A DNA stretch of 64,000 nt from Enterococcus pingfangensis (GTDB taxonomy: Bacteria > Bacillota > Bacilli > Lactobacillales > Enterococcaceae): the NCBI RefSeq assembly GCF_005405205.1, contig NZ_BJDP01000007.1, forward strand, positions 62,001 to 126,000, read 5' to 3'. The notes under the pieces were generated by a model. The model ran no database searches. It saw only the letters and a program-made list of their open reading frames with translations, and was not told the DNA's origin. The position numbers were made by a program, and so were the translations under genes. Below are positions 8,810 through 17,992 of the stretch, one piece after another. Position 1 is the first letter of the stretch, and each line of letters opens with the position of its first letter.

Positions 8810-9974
8810 ATTTGTTTAGATAGTCGGTCAAACGTTTCATTGCTTCAACTAAGTTATCCATTGATGCGGCGTAGCTGAGTCTGACGTAGCCTTCACCTTC
8901 TGGACCAAAAGCAATTCCTGGAATAAGTGCCAGCTGATTTTTCTCAGCTAAATCAATACAGAATTTCATTGAATCTTGTTCTTGACCTGCTGGGATCTTA
9001 GCGAAGATATAGAATGCGCCTGAAGGACGAGCTACTTCAAAGCCTAGTTTTGTCATAGACTGATACACAAAATCCCGACGTTCACGGTATTCTTCCCGCA
9101 TGACTTCCGCATCAGAGATCCCTTGGACCAATGCTCGAACTGCCGCTTTTTGTGAAATCGTCGAGGCAGCTGTCACTAAGTATTGATGAACTTTGATGAT
9201 TTGTTCAACTAATTCTGCCGGCGCAAAAATGAAACCGATCCTCCACCCTGTCATCGCATGAGATTTTGACAAACCGTTAATCAAAATCGTTTGTTCTCGT
9301 AAATATTTCCCAAACGAAACATGTTTTGCTTCATAATTCAATTCACTATAAATTTCATCACTGATCACAAAGATTGGATATTTTTTCAATGTTTCGCTCA
9401 ACGCAGAAACCTCTGCTTCATTATAAGCTACTCCAGTTGGATTTGACGGCGATGTAATGATGATGGCTTTGACCTTGTCCCCATGCTCTGCCATTGCCTG
9501 ATCGATCTGCTCTGGTGTTAAAATAAAATCTGTCTCCCGTGTATCGATATAGACGGGTTCAGCGCCTGCTAATAAAATCAACGGTTCATACCCCGGATAA
9601 GTCGGTGCCGGAAGTAAAACTTTGTCTCCCGCTTCTAAAATCGCCAACAAGCTGGCAGATAACGCCTCAGTTGCTCCAACAGTCACTAATACTTCCGTTT
9701 CCGGCTGATAGTTGACTGTATATTTTTCAGATAAAAAACAGCTCGCGGCTTTTCGAACATCGATCAACCCAGACATACCTGTATAATGACTAAAATTATC
9801 TTTGATCGCCTGTTGCCCTGCTTCTTTGATGTGTTCAGGGGTATTAAAGTCCGGCTCGCCTAATGTCAGCTTTAACATATTAGGAATTCCAGAAACTTTC
9901 TCATCAAATTGACGAATCAATGAGACGGCGATTTCATACACATTTTTGTTAAATCGATCTTGCACTTTATTCAT
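8808..9974 (-). CDS. PLP-dependent class I aminotransferase (PatA/AraT-like)
   Basis: 388 residues, fold type I aminotransferase. Visible motifs: N-terminal LTLGEPDFNTP, TVGATEALSASL, the Asn of SPSNPTGV (about 176-182), SDEIYSELNY, and the PLP-binding Lys237 in INGLSKSHAMTGWRIG, followed by Arg-Ile-Gly. Such genes in Gram-positives are annotated either as aromatic aminotransferases or as N-acetyl-LL-diaminopimelate aminotransferase PatA; neither can be chosen here because no dap genes are adjacent. Ribosome site GGAGGGG precedes ATG at 9974. It is monocistronic, ending in a shared terminator. Confidence 0.88.
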   Translation of the reverse strand: MNKVQDRFNKNVYEIAVSLIRQFDEKVSGIPNMLKLTLGEPDFNTPEHIKEAGQQAIKDNFSHYTGMSGLIDVRKAASCFLSEKYTVNYQPETEVLVTVGATEALSASLLAILEAGDKVLLPAPTYPGYEPLILLAGAEPVYIDTRETDFILTPEQIDQAMAEHGDKVKAIIITSPSNPTGVAYNEAEVSALSETLKKYPIFVISDEIYSELNYEAKHVSFGKYLREQTILINGLSKSHAMTGWRIGFIFAPAELVEQIIKVHQYLVTAASTISQKAAVRALVQGISDAEVMREEYRERRDFVYQSMTKLGFEVARPSGAFYIFAKIPAGQEQDSMKFCIDLAEKNQLALIPGIAFGPEGEGYVRLSYAASMDNLVEAMKRLTDYLNK

Positions 9975-10321
9975 ATAACCCCTCCATTTCTAATCATATT
10001 ATCACAATTATTCAGATAGTAAAGTGCAAATATTGCTTTGTTTGGTCATGATTGATAAAGTTTTAGCCGTATTTAGCGTTCATTTGAATAACTCTAGCGA
10101 ATACTTGATCTTCAGTAAACAACGAATCTAACGTGCCTTTCCTTTTTGAATGCTAAGAGTTGCTCTGCTAATAAAAAAATTTAACTCTAAACAGATAACG
10201 GTTTGTTGATAGCAGCATAAAATAACTTTAATTATTATCATTGTTTTTGAAATTTTGATTGAATTGACCATTTATCAATCATAAAATAACCTTAGAGGCG
10301 TTCTATTGGAGGAGGTTTATG
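9975..10321. other. Intergenic region, AT-rich, no gene seen
   Basis: About 347 bases between the divergently placed aminotransferase gene and the orphan membrane protein. It holds the promoters of both by position. TGATTG/CAATCA at about 10257-10282 forms a short inverted repeat. No convincing ORF, RNA or operator is seen. A strong GGAGGAGG ribosome site ends it. Confidence 0.6.
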
Positions 10322-10705
10322 ATGCATAAGAAAATAATTTCACTATTACCATTTGTCTTTTATTTCATTCCGTATATGCATCTTTCGTTGGCGATCGATT
10401 ATCTTTTCGATTCCCTTATAGGTATTTTTTTATTTTTAATATTTACTGTGACCATAGGTTTCTATGCAAAAAAAATTCGGCGGCTGCCTTTATTGATCCT
10501 AGGCAATCTCATCAATATCTTATTGAGTTGTGTATTGATCCTGTTAGAAAGTCCGATAGTTGATTGGTATCATTCTTCCTCACCTTTTGTGGCTGCAGTC
10601 CCATTGATCATCCTTTTCCTGTTCGCCCAGTTGACTGGTATTTTTTGGGCGCATGTTCTCCAAAAAGAAAACGCTTTTTCAATCGATAAAGGAAGTAAAA
10701 ATTGA
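10322..10705 (+). CDS. Small four-helix membrane protein of unknown function
   Basis: 127-residue hydrophobic protein with about four membrane segments (roughly residues 5-20, 26-48, 56-77 and 88-112) and a short charged tail KENAFSIDKGSKN. No catalytic or ligand motif is recognisable and I do not recognise a family. The GGAGGAGG site at 10308-10315 is three bases from ATG 10319 but six from ATG 10322, so the second is the more likely start. Monocistronic, with its own terminator downstream. Confidence 0.7.
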   Translation: MHKKIISLLPFVFYFIPYMHLSLAIDYLFDSLIGIFLFLIFTVTIGFYAKKIRRLPLLILGNLINILLSCVLILLESPIVDWYHSSSPFVAAVPLIILFLFAQLTGIFWAHVLQKENAFSIDKGSKN

Positions 10706-10730
10706 CTGCCCCATCACTTGAGTCAGAACT

Positions 10731-10769
10731 AAAAAGCTTCGGATCATTTCAACGATCCGAAGCTTTTTT
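10731..10769 (+). terminator. Rho-independent terminator
   Basis: AAAAGCTTCGGATC and GATCCGAAGCTTTT form a perfect 14-bp stem with an 8-base loop, followed by T-run. It follows the membrane protein gene and may also serve the minus strand. Confidence 0.88.
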
Positions 10770-10882
10770 CGAGTATTTGTAAATGCCTTTGACGACTTGA
10801 CTCCTGTTTCTATTTTTGGGGTGTGCCTGTTGTATTTACATATTTTTGAATCAAAAAAAGTTTCATATCTTCCGCTGATTCA

Positions 10883-11704
10883 TTATATTTTCTTCACTGG
10901 AATCTGAATTTCCGTTAACCAATCTTCTTCACTATCCTTATTCCAAATCCCATCAATATAGTTTTCTCGAGCAGAATCAATAATTTCATACCTATTATCC
11001 TCAGCAAACTTGATCGCAGCTGCATAAGCTTTGGGAAACTCTCTATAAGTACCTTTGTGCATCGTACAAATTGCTTCTGGTACTTCTTCAATGTATTTAA
11101 ATTTCAAGTCACCGACATCTTCTTTCATTTCAGTCACAGCTTCACAAACTTCTATATCAATGTTTTCTTCCTTATATTCGTTGTCATGGTAGATACTGAA
11201 ACAATATTCTGGCACAGCACACACACAGCCGGCTCTCATCATCTGTGCACCCATATCAGGAATCGTCGAAAATATCGTATCCAAATTCGGAACGATTTTA
11301 CGCGTTGATGCCACAATCGCTTCTGGTAACTTTTTGATCACCATATGATAGTTTTCTTCCCCTTGCTGTATATACCCTTCGATTTGAGACAGCATTGACA
11401 TTCGCTCAAATATTTCTTTCAATAATTGCTGTTTCTTTCGTTGTAAAATTTGTTGTTCACTTTCACCATCTTGTACTCGCTTAATTTCCTCAATACTATA
11501 GCCGATTCGTCGGAGCGCCAAGAGACGATGCAGTGGTTCTAATTGACTTGAAGAATAATAACGATACCCATTATCAGGATCAACAAAGCGGGGACGCAAC
11601 AACCCCACTTCATCATAATAGCGCAATGCTTTAATTGTCACTTGGTTCATTTTAGAGAACATACCGATTCGATAAAGTCTTTCTTCGATTTTTTCATGTT
11701 CCAT
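10883..11704 (-). CDS. MerR-family regulator with GyrI-like effector domain
   Basis: 273 residues. N-terminal MerR winged helix with YRIGMFSKMNQVTIKALRYY and YRYYSSSQL (about 8-75), a coiled linker (about 75-110), and a C-terminal GyrI/BmrR-like ligand-binding domain that usually senses hydrophobic or cationic drugs. It is the last gene of an operon after an ABC ATPase and permease, and the operon promoter at 13204-13234 has the 19-base spacer that MerR activators require, so it is probably the autogenous activator of the exporter. Start at 11704 has AGGAG; the longer frame overlaps the permease stop region without a ribosome site. Confidence 0.9.
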   Translation of the reverse strand: MEHEKIEERLYRIGMFSKMNQVTIKALRYYDEVGLLRPRFVDPDNGYRYYSSSQLEPLHRLLALRRIGYSIEEIKRVQDGESEQQILQRKKQQLLKEIFERMSMLSQIEGYIQQGEENYHMVIKKLPEAIVASTRKIVPNLDTIFSTIPDMGAQMMRAGCVCAVPEYCFSIYHDNEYKEENIDIEVCEAVTEMKEDVGDLKFKYIEEVPEAICTMHKGTYREFPKAYAAAIKFAEDNRYEIIDSARENYIDGIWNKDSEEDWLTEIQIPVKKI

Positions 11705-11724
11705 AGGATTCTCCTTTTTTATTT

Positions 11725-12465
11725 CTATTCCCAACGAAAGAATTTTACAGCCAAGCCAAACCCTACAATCGTAATCACAATCAAAAGAAGCAAAACAAAC
11801 AATGGATTTCCTACTGATTGATTGAGACTAACACTTTTCAGTAATTGAACGCCCTGTGTTAATGGAAGAACATTAGCGATCTTTTTCAATCCATTAGGAA
11901 AAAGCTCAAACGGAATCACTGCGCCAGATAAAAAGAGCACTGGAAAATAAATTAGACTGCACACTAGATTAGCAATTTTGATGGTTTTACACAAACTGGC
12001 GATTAACAGCCCTAAACTATACATCGCAATCATAATTAAAAAGTAACTTGCGATCAATAGTCCCCAATTTCCTTGCATTCGGTAGCCAAGAAATACCACG
12101 GATACGAATACTAACAGTCCTGCTGAAATAATTGCGGTAGTCATGGCTACTAGTACCTGAGCAGCAATTAAATGCCCCGGGGAGGCAGGTGTAACAAAAA
12201 AATGCTTTAATATTTTTTTATCACGATAATCACAAATTGTTAACGGAATTCCCATGAATGCGGTAGCACAGATTCCAACAACTAGAAGCGAACTGAAACT
12301 GCTGTCTAAAAATGTATAGGAAGCATCCCCCGCTTGATTATTTCCGGCAATCATAGTCGTCAATAACAAGACCCCCAAGGGCATCAAAATACCAAAAAGG
12401 ATCCCATCAATCGAACGAATCGCTAATTTCCCTTCGACTTTTGCTAAGCTTATTATTTTATTCAT
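11725..12465 (-). CDS. ABC-2 type exporter permease
   Basis: 246-residue integral membrane protein with about six membrane segments, matching the ABC-2 family (drug, bacitracin or lantibiotic exporters). The conserved late segment LIYFPVLFLSGAVIPFELFPNGLKKIANVLPLTQGVQLLK is recognisable in its parts, with the typical 'LSGAVIPFE...P' turn. Start at 12465 follows a very strong GGGGGAGGAGG site; it overlaps the ATPase stop by eight bases, so translation is coupled. Substrate unknown; the MerR/GyrI partner suggests an amphipathic drug or peptide. Confidence 0.9.
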   Translation of the reverse strand: MNKIISLAKVEGKLAIRSIDGILFGILMPLGVLLLTTMIAGNNQAGDASYTFLDSSFSSLLVVGICATAFMGIPLTICDYRDKKILKHFFVTPASPGHLIAAQVLVAMTTAIISAGLLVFVSVVFLGYRMQGNWGLLIASYFLIMIAMYSLGLLIASLCKTIKIANLVCSLIYFPVLFLSGAVIPFELFPNGLKKIANVLPLTQGVQLLKSVSLNQSVGNPLFVLLLLIVITIVGFGLAVKFFRWE

Positions 12466-13180
12466 CGGCCTCCTCCCCCACAAACCAGAGATAAGCATCC
12501 TCCAAATTATTCTGTGAACTTTTCACCAAGAGTTCTGGAATTGTCCCTTCCGCTACAACATTTCCTCGTTTAATCAAATAAATTCGGTCACAAAGAATCT
12601 CGGCCTCCTCCATATAATGAGTTGTCAAAAAGATCGTTAAATTTGTCTTTTTGAGCTTGAGCATGGTTTGCCAAACATCCCGACGTGCTTCAGTATCTAA
12701 TCCGGTTGTTAATTCATCTAAAAAGATAATTTCTGGACCAGGAATCAATGCCAGTAAGATCGAAAGTTTTTGCTTTTCACCTCCGGAGAGTTTCTCGACG
12801 AATTGTTTTTCGAATTTTTTTAACTTGAACAATTCTAGTAATTCTTGATAGTCGCGAGGCTGTCTATATAAACTTGAAAATTCTCGGCACAGCTCTCCCA
12901 CGCGAATATTGTTTTGATAACTGGAAGACTGCAACTGGACGCCAACTTTTTCAAAAACTTCGCGACGCTGCTTACGAGGATCTAGTCCTAATATTTTAAC
13001 CGTTCCATAATTTGGACGTTTGATCCCTAAAATCGTCTCAATAGTAGTCGTTTTCCCTGCTCCATTTGGCCCTAATAGACCAAATATTTCTCCTTTGTTG
13101 ATAGTGAAGGATAATTGATTGACGATTTTCTTTCCACTAATTTCTTTTGTTAATTGATCAGCCACGATAGCTGTATTCAC
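12458..13180 (-). CDS. ABC exporter ATP-binding protein
   Basis: 240-residue ATPase of the BcrA/NatA drug-export class: Walker A GPNGAGKTT (about 38-46), Q-loop VQLQS, signature LSGGEKQKL, Walker B IIFLDE followed by LTTGLD where most relatives have PTTGLD, and H-loop TTHYMEE. The Pro-to-Leu change after Walker B is unusual but leaves the catalytic Glu. Start codon is GTG at 13180, with AAAGGGGAGGG seven bases upstream. First gene of the exporter-MerR operon and overlapped by the permease start. Confidence 0.93.
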   Translation of the reverse strand: MNTAIVADQLTKEISGKKIVNQLSFTINKGEIFGLLGPNGAGKTTTIETILGIKRPNYGTVKILGLDPRKQRREVFEKVGVQLQSSSYQNNIRVGELCREFSSLYRQPRDYQELLELFKLKKFEKQFVEKLSGGEKQKLSILLALIPGPEIIFLDELTTGLDTEARRDVWQTMLKLKKTNLTIFLTTHYMEEAEILCDRIYLIKRGNVVAEGTIPELLVKSSQNNLEDAYLWFVGEEADE

Positions 13181-13199
13181 TGTAACCCTCCCCTTTCAC

Positions 13200-13234
13200 T
13201 AACAGGATAGTGTCTCCTGTTAAGGGAGAGTCAA
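13200..13234 (-). promoter_or_regulatory. MerR-type promoter/operator with 19-base spacer
   Basis: Minus strand: -35 TTGACT (13229-13234), spacer of exactly 19 bases (13210-13228), -10 TATCCT (13204-13209). Within the spacer TCTCC and GGAGA are inverted. In addition TAACAGGA (13200-13207) and TCCTGTTA (13215-13222) form a perfect 8-bp inverted repeat overlapping the -10. The overlong spacer with dyad is diagnostic of promoters activated by MerR-family proteins, and a MerR gene ends this operon. Confidence 0.8.
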
Positions 13235-13671
13235 CAATCAAAAAAATAGCATAGTTTTAAAATAAAAATTGTTCCTTCTTTCTAGAATTCTTGTTTTTTT
13301 ATAATAAGAATCCCTATCACTCCTAACGTAAACAGTTTGCTCGGAAAATTTTTACTGGCCTGTTCTCCCAATTAATACCTTTAATATTTTTCTCAATAAC
13401 AAGTATCCACTAATAAACCAAACCATAGGGTATACTTGCAAAAATCATCATCTCCACGACAGCGAACATATCCATCTCACCCAATGATAGCAGATATCTT
13501 TATATAGAGAATATAGAAATCAACTCTTTCATTCCTGATACTACTTTCTTCTATCCTTAAAAATCACTGGATTTTACACAGAGACCCTCTAATTGTAAAT
13601 ATCAATTAATAAAAATATCTCAACTCACCAATATTTTAGTTAACATCACATACTACGAAAAGTTGGATGGA
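13235..13671. other. Intergenic region, about 440 bases, no gene seen
   Basis: AT-rich stretch between the exporter promoter and the ribF terminator. No ORF with a ribosome site, no repeat and no RNA structure stands out on either strand. It may hold remnants of a lost gene, but nothing can be recognised. Confidence 0.5.
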
Positions 13672-13673
13672 CA

Positions 13674-13709
13674 AAAAAATAAGACACTCATTTCTGAATG
13701 TCTTATTTT
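13674..13709 (-). terminator. Terminator after ribF
   Basis: AAATAAGACA (13677-13686) and TGTCTTATTT (13699-13708) form a 10-bp stem; on the minus strand it is followed by TTTTTTT. It closes truB-ribF. Confidence 0.88.
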
Positions 13710-14654
13710 CTATTTATTAAAATAGTCTCTTGTGCCCTGTTCATCTATTTCGAGTTGACGAACCAATCCGTCAACCGATTCAAACGCCACTTGTCCTCTC
13801 AGCATATGATACCAGCGTACTTTTACTTTTTCTCCATAGATTTCCTGATTAAAATCTAAAATATTGATCTCTACTGTCAGCATTCGATTAGAACCGAACG
13901 TATCATTATGTCCAATCGATCCCATCGCTTGATACCATTGGTCACCAACTTTAAGCTGATTGACGTAGACGCCTTCTTTCGGCAGTTTCATGTCTTCTGG
14001 CACTTGAATATTAGCTGTCGGATAGCCTAAGGAACGACCGCGGGCTTCACCGTGGATCACCGTGCCACTGATTTCATAAACATAGCCTAGCAAATGATTG
14101 GCTTCTTCTAAACGACCTTCTGATAATAAGCGGCGAATGCGTGAGGAACTGATTTTTTCAGTTTCATATTCTTCTGTTTTTTTAGCAACGATGACTACTT
14201 CAAAACGATTTTTGGCATAATCAGGCAAACGTTCAGCATCTGCGGCTTGATCTTTTCCAAAATTATAATCAAATCCTGAGACCGCGACTTTCCCATGCAG
14301 ACCTACGATATATTGGTCAACAAATTCTTGCGGATCTAACGCCGCAAAAGCGGAAGTAAAAGCCACTTCATATAAAATATCGACGCCCAAACTTGCCATG
14401 CGCTCTTCTTTTTGTCTCAAAGTCGAAAGATATTTAATTGGTTTACTCTGAACTTGCTGGAACACAATTGCCGGATGCTGATTGAACGTCATCACAGCTA
14501 GTTTCAGCTTTTTCTCTTCAGCAATTTTTTTTCCCGTATTGATTACTTCTTGATGTCCGCGATGGACACCGTCAAAAAAACCTAAGACCAATACACAATC
14601 TCCTGCTGGAATTTCTTCTGGTTTATACGGATGACGCAACTTTACTATTTCCAT
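13710..14654 (-). CDS. ribF: Bifunctional riboflavin kinase / FAD synthetase
   Basis: 314 residues. N-terminal FAD synthetase (nucleotidyltransferase) domain about 15-175, with LGFFDGVHRGHQ carrying the HxGH-type motif and SSSRIRRLL; C-terminal riboflavin kinase domain about 185-305 with GEARGRSLGYPTANI and the catalytic region TVEINILDFNQEIYG. It makes FMN and FAD in the cytoplasm. It starts three bases after truB stop, the usual Firmicutes pair. GAGG upstream of ATG. Terminator directly downstream. Confidence 0.96.
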   Translation of the reverse strand: MEIVKLRHPYKPEEIPAGDCVLVLGFFDGVHRGHQEVINTGKKIAEEKKLKLAVMTFNQHPAIVFQQVQSKPIKYLSTLRQKEERMASLGVDILYEVAFTSAFAALDPQEFVDQYIVGLHGKVAVSGFDYNFGKDQAADAERLPDYAKNRFEVVIVAKKTEEYETEKISSSRIRRLLSEGRLEEANHLLGYVYEISGTVIHGEARGRSLGYPTANIQVPEDMKLPKEGVYVNQLKVGDQWYQAMGSIGHNDTFGSNRMLTVEINILDFNQEIYGEKVKVRWYHMLRGQVAFESVDGLVRQLEIDEQGTRDYFNK

Positions 14655-14657
14655 CTG

Positions 14658-15581
14658 CTATACCTCGTTTCGAATCACTTTGCTTGGTTTCAAGAGCCAA
14701 TTTTTTTCTGGATGTTGCCCATAAAGACTGACTAATTGGTCTTGATAAAAAAATGCAATCAATTTTCCCGGCATTTTTTTTAGACCAAAATCATTCATTG
14801 GCAGAACTTGCCCGTTTTTAACCTTTTGCCAATCAGCAAGTGTAAGATTGATCCGCGGGAAATCTTTCATCGCTTCTTCGATTGGCTGCAACGCCTGATC
14901 AATCTGATTTTTCGCCATTAATTCACTGACTTGCGCTAAAGTCACTGCTTGGCCGACTGAAAAACCGCCACTTGCTAAACGAGTCAGGTCAGACATATGC
15001 GCTGGATACCCAAGTTTTGCTCCCAAATCGACGGCTAACGTTCGCACGTAGGTCCCTTTTCCGCAAGTTACTTGAAAACGCCAGCTTTGTGTTTTAGTCT
15101 CTGCGTGATAAATTGGATCAGTCGTTCGTTGAAAACTTTTGATGACAGCAATCCGTTCAGGCCGTTCAATTATTTCACCCGCTCGTGCATATTCATATAA
15201 GCGTTTCCCATTTACTTTTACCGCTGAATACATCGGCGGAATTTGCGTGATCTCTCCGATAAATGTCGCCATCATCTGATCGATTGCTTCTTTTGTCAAA
15301 GGAGCTTCTACCGCTTTAATCTCGACAACTTCTCCACTGCGGTCTTCCGTTGTAGTAGAAAAACCAACCGTAATTTCGCCTTCGTAAATTTTTCCGCTTT
15401 CTTGTAAATATTCGATCACTTTGGTTCCTTTTCCGATACAGATAGGCAAGACCCCATCGACATCTGGATCTAAAGTCCCACCGTGTCCAACTTTTTTAGT
15501 TTGTAAAATCTTTCTTAATTTAAAGACACAGTCATGACTCGTCATGCCGCGCTCTTTCCATAACGGCAAGATACCGTCCAT
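14658..15581 (-). CDS. truB: tRNA pseudouridine(55) synthase
   Basis: 307 residues; converts U55 of the tRNA T-loop to pseudouridine. N-terminal GILPLWKERGMTSHDCVF, catalytic Asp in GHGGTLDPDVDGVLPICIGKGTK (motif II), then KRLYEYAR and GKGTYVRTLAVDLG; C-terminal PUA-like part. Usual length. It opens the truB-ribF operon from an extended -10 promoter at 15618. In many Firmicutes it follows rbfA directly, but here an antiporter pair lies between. Confidence 0.96.
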   Translation of the reverse strand: MDGILPLWKERGMTSHDCVFKLRKILQTKKVGHGGTLDPDVDGVLPICIGKGTKVIEYLQESGKIYEGEITVGFSTTTEDRSGEVVEIKAVEAPLTKEAIDQMMATFIGEITQIPPMYSAVKVNGKRLYEYARAGEIIERPERIAVIKSFQRTTDPIYHAETKTQSWRFQVTCGKGTYVRTLAVDLGAKLGYPAHMSDLTRLASGGFSVGQAVTLAQVSELMAKNQIDQALQPIEEAMKDFPRINLTLADWQKVKNGQVLPMNDFGLKKMPGKLIAFFYQDQLVSLYGQHPEKNWLLKPSKVIRNEV

Positions 15582-15617
15582 TTTATTTCCTCATTTCATT
15601 TTATAATTAACGTTCCC

Positions 15618-15623
15618 ATTATA
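15618..15623 (-). promoter_or_regulatory. Extended -10 promoter of truB-ribF
   Basis: Minus strand TGA-TATAAT about 35 bases before the truB ATG. A TTGTCA lies upstream at an overlong 19-base spacing, so the TG extension probably compensates. Confidence 0.55.
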
Positions 15624-15791
15624 TCATAGCTGATCTGAGAATTGACAAGATAGCTTTTGACTCATTTTTTTCACATTCATCGACTGAGAAAAAATCAGCT
15701 AAGTACGCTTATTCATCAGCTTGAGCTCTGTATTTTAACAGACTACGATCAACTATTCATTTTTTGGGCTTGAACCTCAGTAAAATTAGGA

Positions 15792-15833
15792 TAAAAAAAG
15801 GAGTTGCGACAAAATGCTTGTCACAACTCCTTT
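15792..15833 (-). terminator. Terminator after nhaP
   Basis: AAAGGAGTTGCGACAA and TTGTCACAACTCCTTT form a long stem with one mismatch and a 5-base loop; on the minus strand it runs into TTTTTTTA. It lies 80 bases after the antiporter stop. The stretch 15624-15791 between it and truB contains no gene. Confidence 0.85.
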
Positions 15834-15912
15834 ATCCGAATGATCGGTATTCCAGCTTCTTTGGAAATCAGCCGAAATTACTTGAAGATGGCCACTTCGG
15901 TCGCAACCTCAG

Positions 15913-17988
15913 TTATTCCTGCTCTTTAGCTTGTTTCTGGCGCTGACGTTTGAATACAAATGAAATACTTGGATCTGAAGATTGCCGCATCGTGTATGAC
16001 TCCAGCTGATTCACTTGATGGCGGTAATTATTCGCCGTAAAATTAGTGATTTCTGCATTTACTTCATACTGATCAATCAACTTTCTTTCTAAATAAAAGC
16101 CGCGGATCAATTCTTTGGCATATTGCGGATCTTGTTGGATCAAATACGTTCCAAACAATCCATGTCCGCTGACTTGGTTCATCAGATTATTTCGTTCATC
16201 GACAAAAAAGTCAATCAGTTCTTCATCGTAAACATCCCGCAAGTTTTCTAAACTATCTAAGATCACTTCACTGTTGCGGATAAATATTTTTCTAAGTGAT
16301 GAGATGTCACGATTATCTACAGTTTCTTTTCGTTTTTTCTTCCGTTGCCAAAACATTTTTGGATGCAAAATGATCCGAATGATCCTCCGGACAAAAATCA
16401 GCCAAAAACTAAGCAGTGACAGCATTTGCTTCGTTACTGATTCAGAAACATTTGAAATGAAACGCGAATACAACCGATAAGCGCCGGCATCGATTTGATG
16501 TCTTCTAAAACTTTCATCTAATCCATCGCGTTCAACCGAAATGATCAACGCCTGAATTTCTTGGAATTCTTGTTGCGCACTTTCTGGCATCGAGTTATTG
16601 AAGACTTGTTGGATTCGGCCTTGATAATTCGCGATTACCGCAAGCAGCGCAAAACGTTCTTTTTCAGTGAGTTCCTTATTGTCTAAGTCAGTATAAAGTT
16701 CGCTGATCACTTCACGCAATATCAACATCAATTTTGGATCTGTCGGCGGAATGACTTCCCCTTCAGACAAAATCGGTAGTAGAATCATCCCGATGATCAA
16801 TGTCAAAAAGGTCACACAGGCGGTGATGAATAGAAGTAATGACCGTTCCGGAAAGGCTAATCCGTGGATCGTTGTCGGTAAAATAAAAATCGTTGCGATG
16901 CTGACTGTTCCTTTTACCCCGCCAAAAGTCAGCAATAGACGCTCTCTTAACTGTGCTCGTGTCGTTTGCCAACCTTGCGTTACGACATAAAAGCCGCTGA
17001 CAAATAAGAAACGTAAAACAAACAAAAGAGCCGTCAATAACAAAACTATTCCTAAAAGATGCACATTTGAATAACTTTGACTGTTCCATACAGGAGAAAA
17101 GACTTGCGACAATTCAATTCCTAAGAAAATAAAGACTAAGGCATTCAGCATAAAACTGATTGTATTCCAAGTGCTTTCTGTTACATTCGATAACTGCGCT
17201 TCAAATAAATTCACGCGCCGGAATCCGGTCGCTTGCAAAACACCTGTGACTACCGCGGCAATGATCCCGGAAGCATGAAACAATTCCGCAATAAAATACG
17301 CCATAAACGGTAGAATCAATTCAATCAGCAAATAGGCCGAAACATCTTGCGCAGAAATCCGCTCAATAATTTTTATAATTTCATTTTTAAACCAAATAAT
17401 AACTAAGCCAACCAAAACACCTACGATACTTGATTCCAACAAAGAAATCGAGGCATCCATCGCTGAAAATCGGCCTGTCAAAAGAGCCGCCACGGCAAAC
17501 TGAAACGCCGTTACACCAGTCGCATCATTAATCAGTCCTTCGCCTTCCAAAACGTGCATGACTGATTCTGGAATATCCAACCGTTTCGCTAGAGAATTCA
17601 CAGCTACAGCATCGGTAGGTCCTAATGAGGCGCCAAAAGCTAGACAAGCTGCCAACGGGATTATCGGTAAGATTTTATGCAGCACAAAACCCAAACCAAA
17701 CAAGGTGAAAATAACGCCGCCAAAAGCTAACAATAAAATCAAACCAAAATGCTTCAAAATCGAAGCAATATCTGCCGTCTCGCCCTCGCGAAACAATAAA
17801 GGTGCAATGATCATTACTAGAAATACTTCCGGCTCAAAATGGATCGAACTGCCGACCTCGGTAAAGCCAATGATAATTCCGATAATGATCTGGATCATGA
17901 AAATTGGAAAGGACGGAAAAACTTTTGCTAAAACATTCGATAAGGTAATGGCAATGGCTACAATAATAATAATCTCAATTAGGCCCAT
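15913..17988 (-). CDS. NhaP-type (CPA1) Na+/H+ antiporter with long cytosolic tail
   Basis: 691 residues: about 12 membrane segments in the first 410 residues, then a hydrophilic tail of about 280. Antiporter signatures: GASLGPTDAVAVNSLAKRLD and EGEGLINDATGV with the ion-binding Asp, and the late FGGVKGTVSIATIF. It exchanges monovalent cations for protons across the membrane. The tail contains helical, regulatory-looking sequence ending in QRQKQAKEQE. Start ATG 17988 has GAGGTGAG upstream and lies four bases after the stop of the small coiled-coil gene, so the two form an operon. Cation preference cannot be read. Confidence 0.9.
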   Translation of the reverse strand: MGLIEIIIIVAIAITLSNVLAKVFPSFPIFMIQIIIGIIIGFTEVGSSIHFEPEVFLVMIIAPLLFREGETADIASILKHFGLILLLAFGGVIFTLFGLGFVLHKILPIIPLAACLAFGASLGPTDAVAVNSLAKRLDIPESVMHVLEGEGLINDATGVTAFQFAVAALLTGRFSAMDASISLLESSIVGVLVGLVIIWFKNEIIKIIERISAQDVSAYLLIELILPFMAYFIAELFHASGIIAAVVTGVLQATGFRRVNLFEAQLSNVTESTWNTISFMLNALVFIFLGIELSQVFSPVWNSQSYSNVHLLGIVLLLTALLFVLRFLFVSGFYVVTQGWQTTRAQLRERLLLTFGGVKGTVSIATIFILPTTIHGLAFPERSLLLFITACVTFLTLIIGMILLPILSEGEVIPPTDPKLMLILREVISELYTDLDNKELTEKERFALLAVIANYQGRIQQVFNNSMPESAQQEFQEIQALIISVERDGLDESFRRHQIDAGAYRLYSRFISNVSESVTKQMLSLLSFWLIFVRRIIRIILHPKMFWQRKKKRKETVDNRDISSLRKIFIRNSEVILDSLENLRDVYDEELIDFFVDERNNLMNQVSGHGLFGTYLIQQDPQYAKELIRGFYLERKLIDQYEVNAEITNFTANNYRHQVNQLESYTMRQSSDPSISFVFKRQRQKQAKEQE

Positions 17989-17992
17989 TCAC

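Noticed and set aside
13235-13671. Remnant gene or IS scar in the AT-rich gap
   Set aside because: No terminal inverted repeats, target duplication or recognisable protein fragments could be seen.
15624-15912. Possible small gene MGLNLSKIRIKK... near 15764
   Set aside because: It reads through the nhaP terminator hairpin and has no ribosome site.
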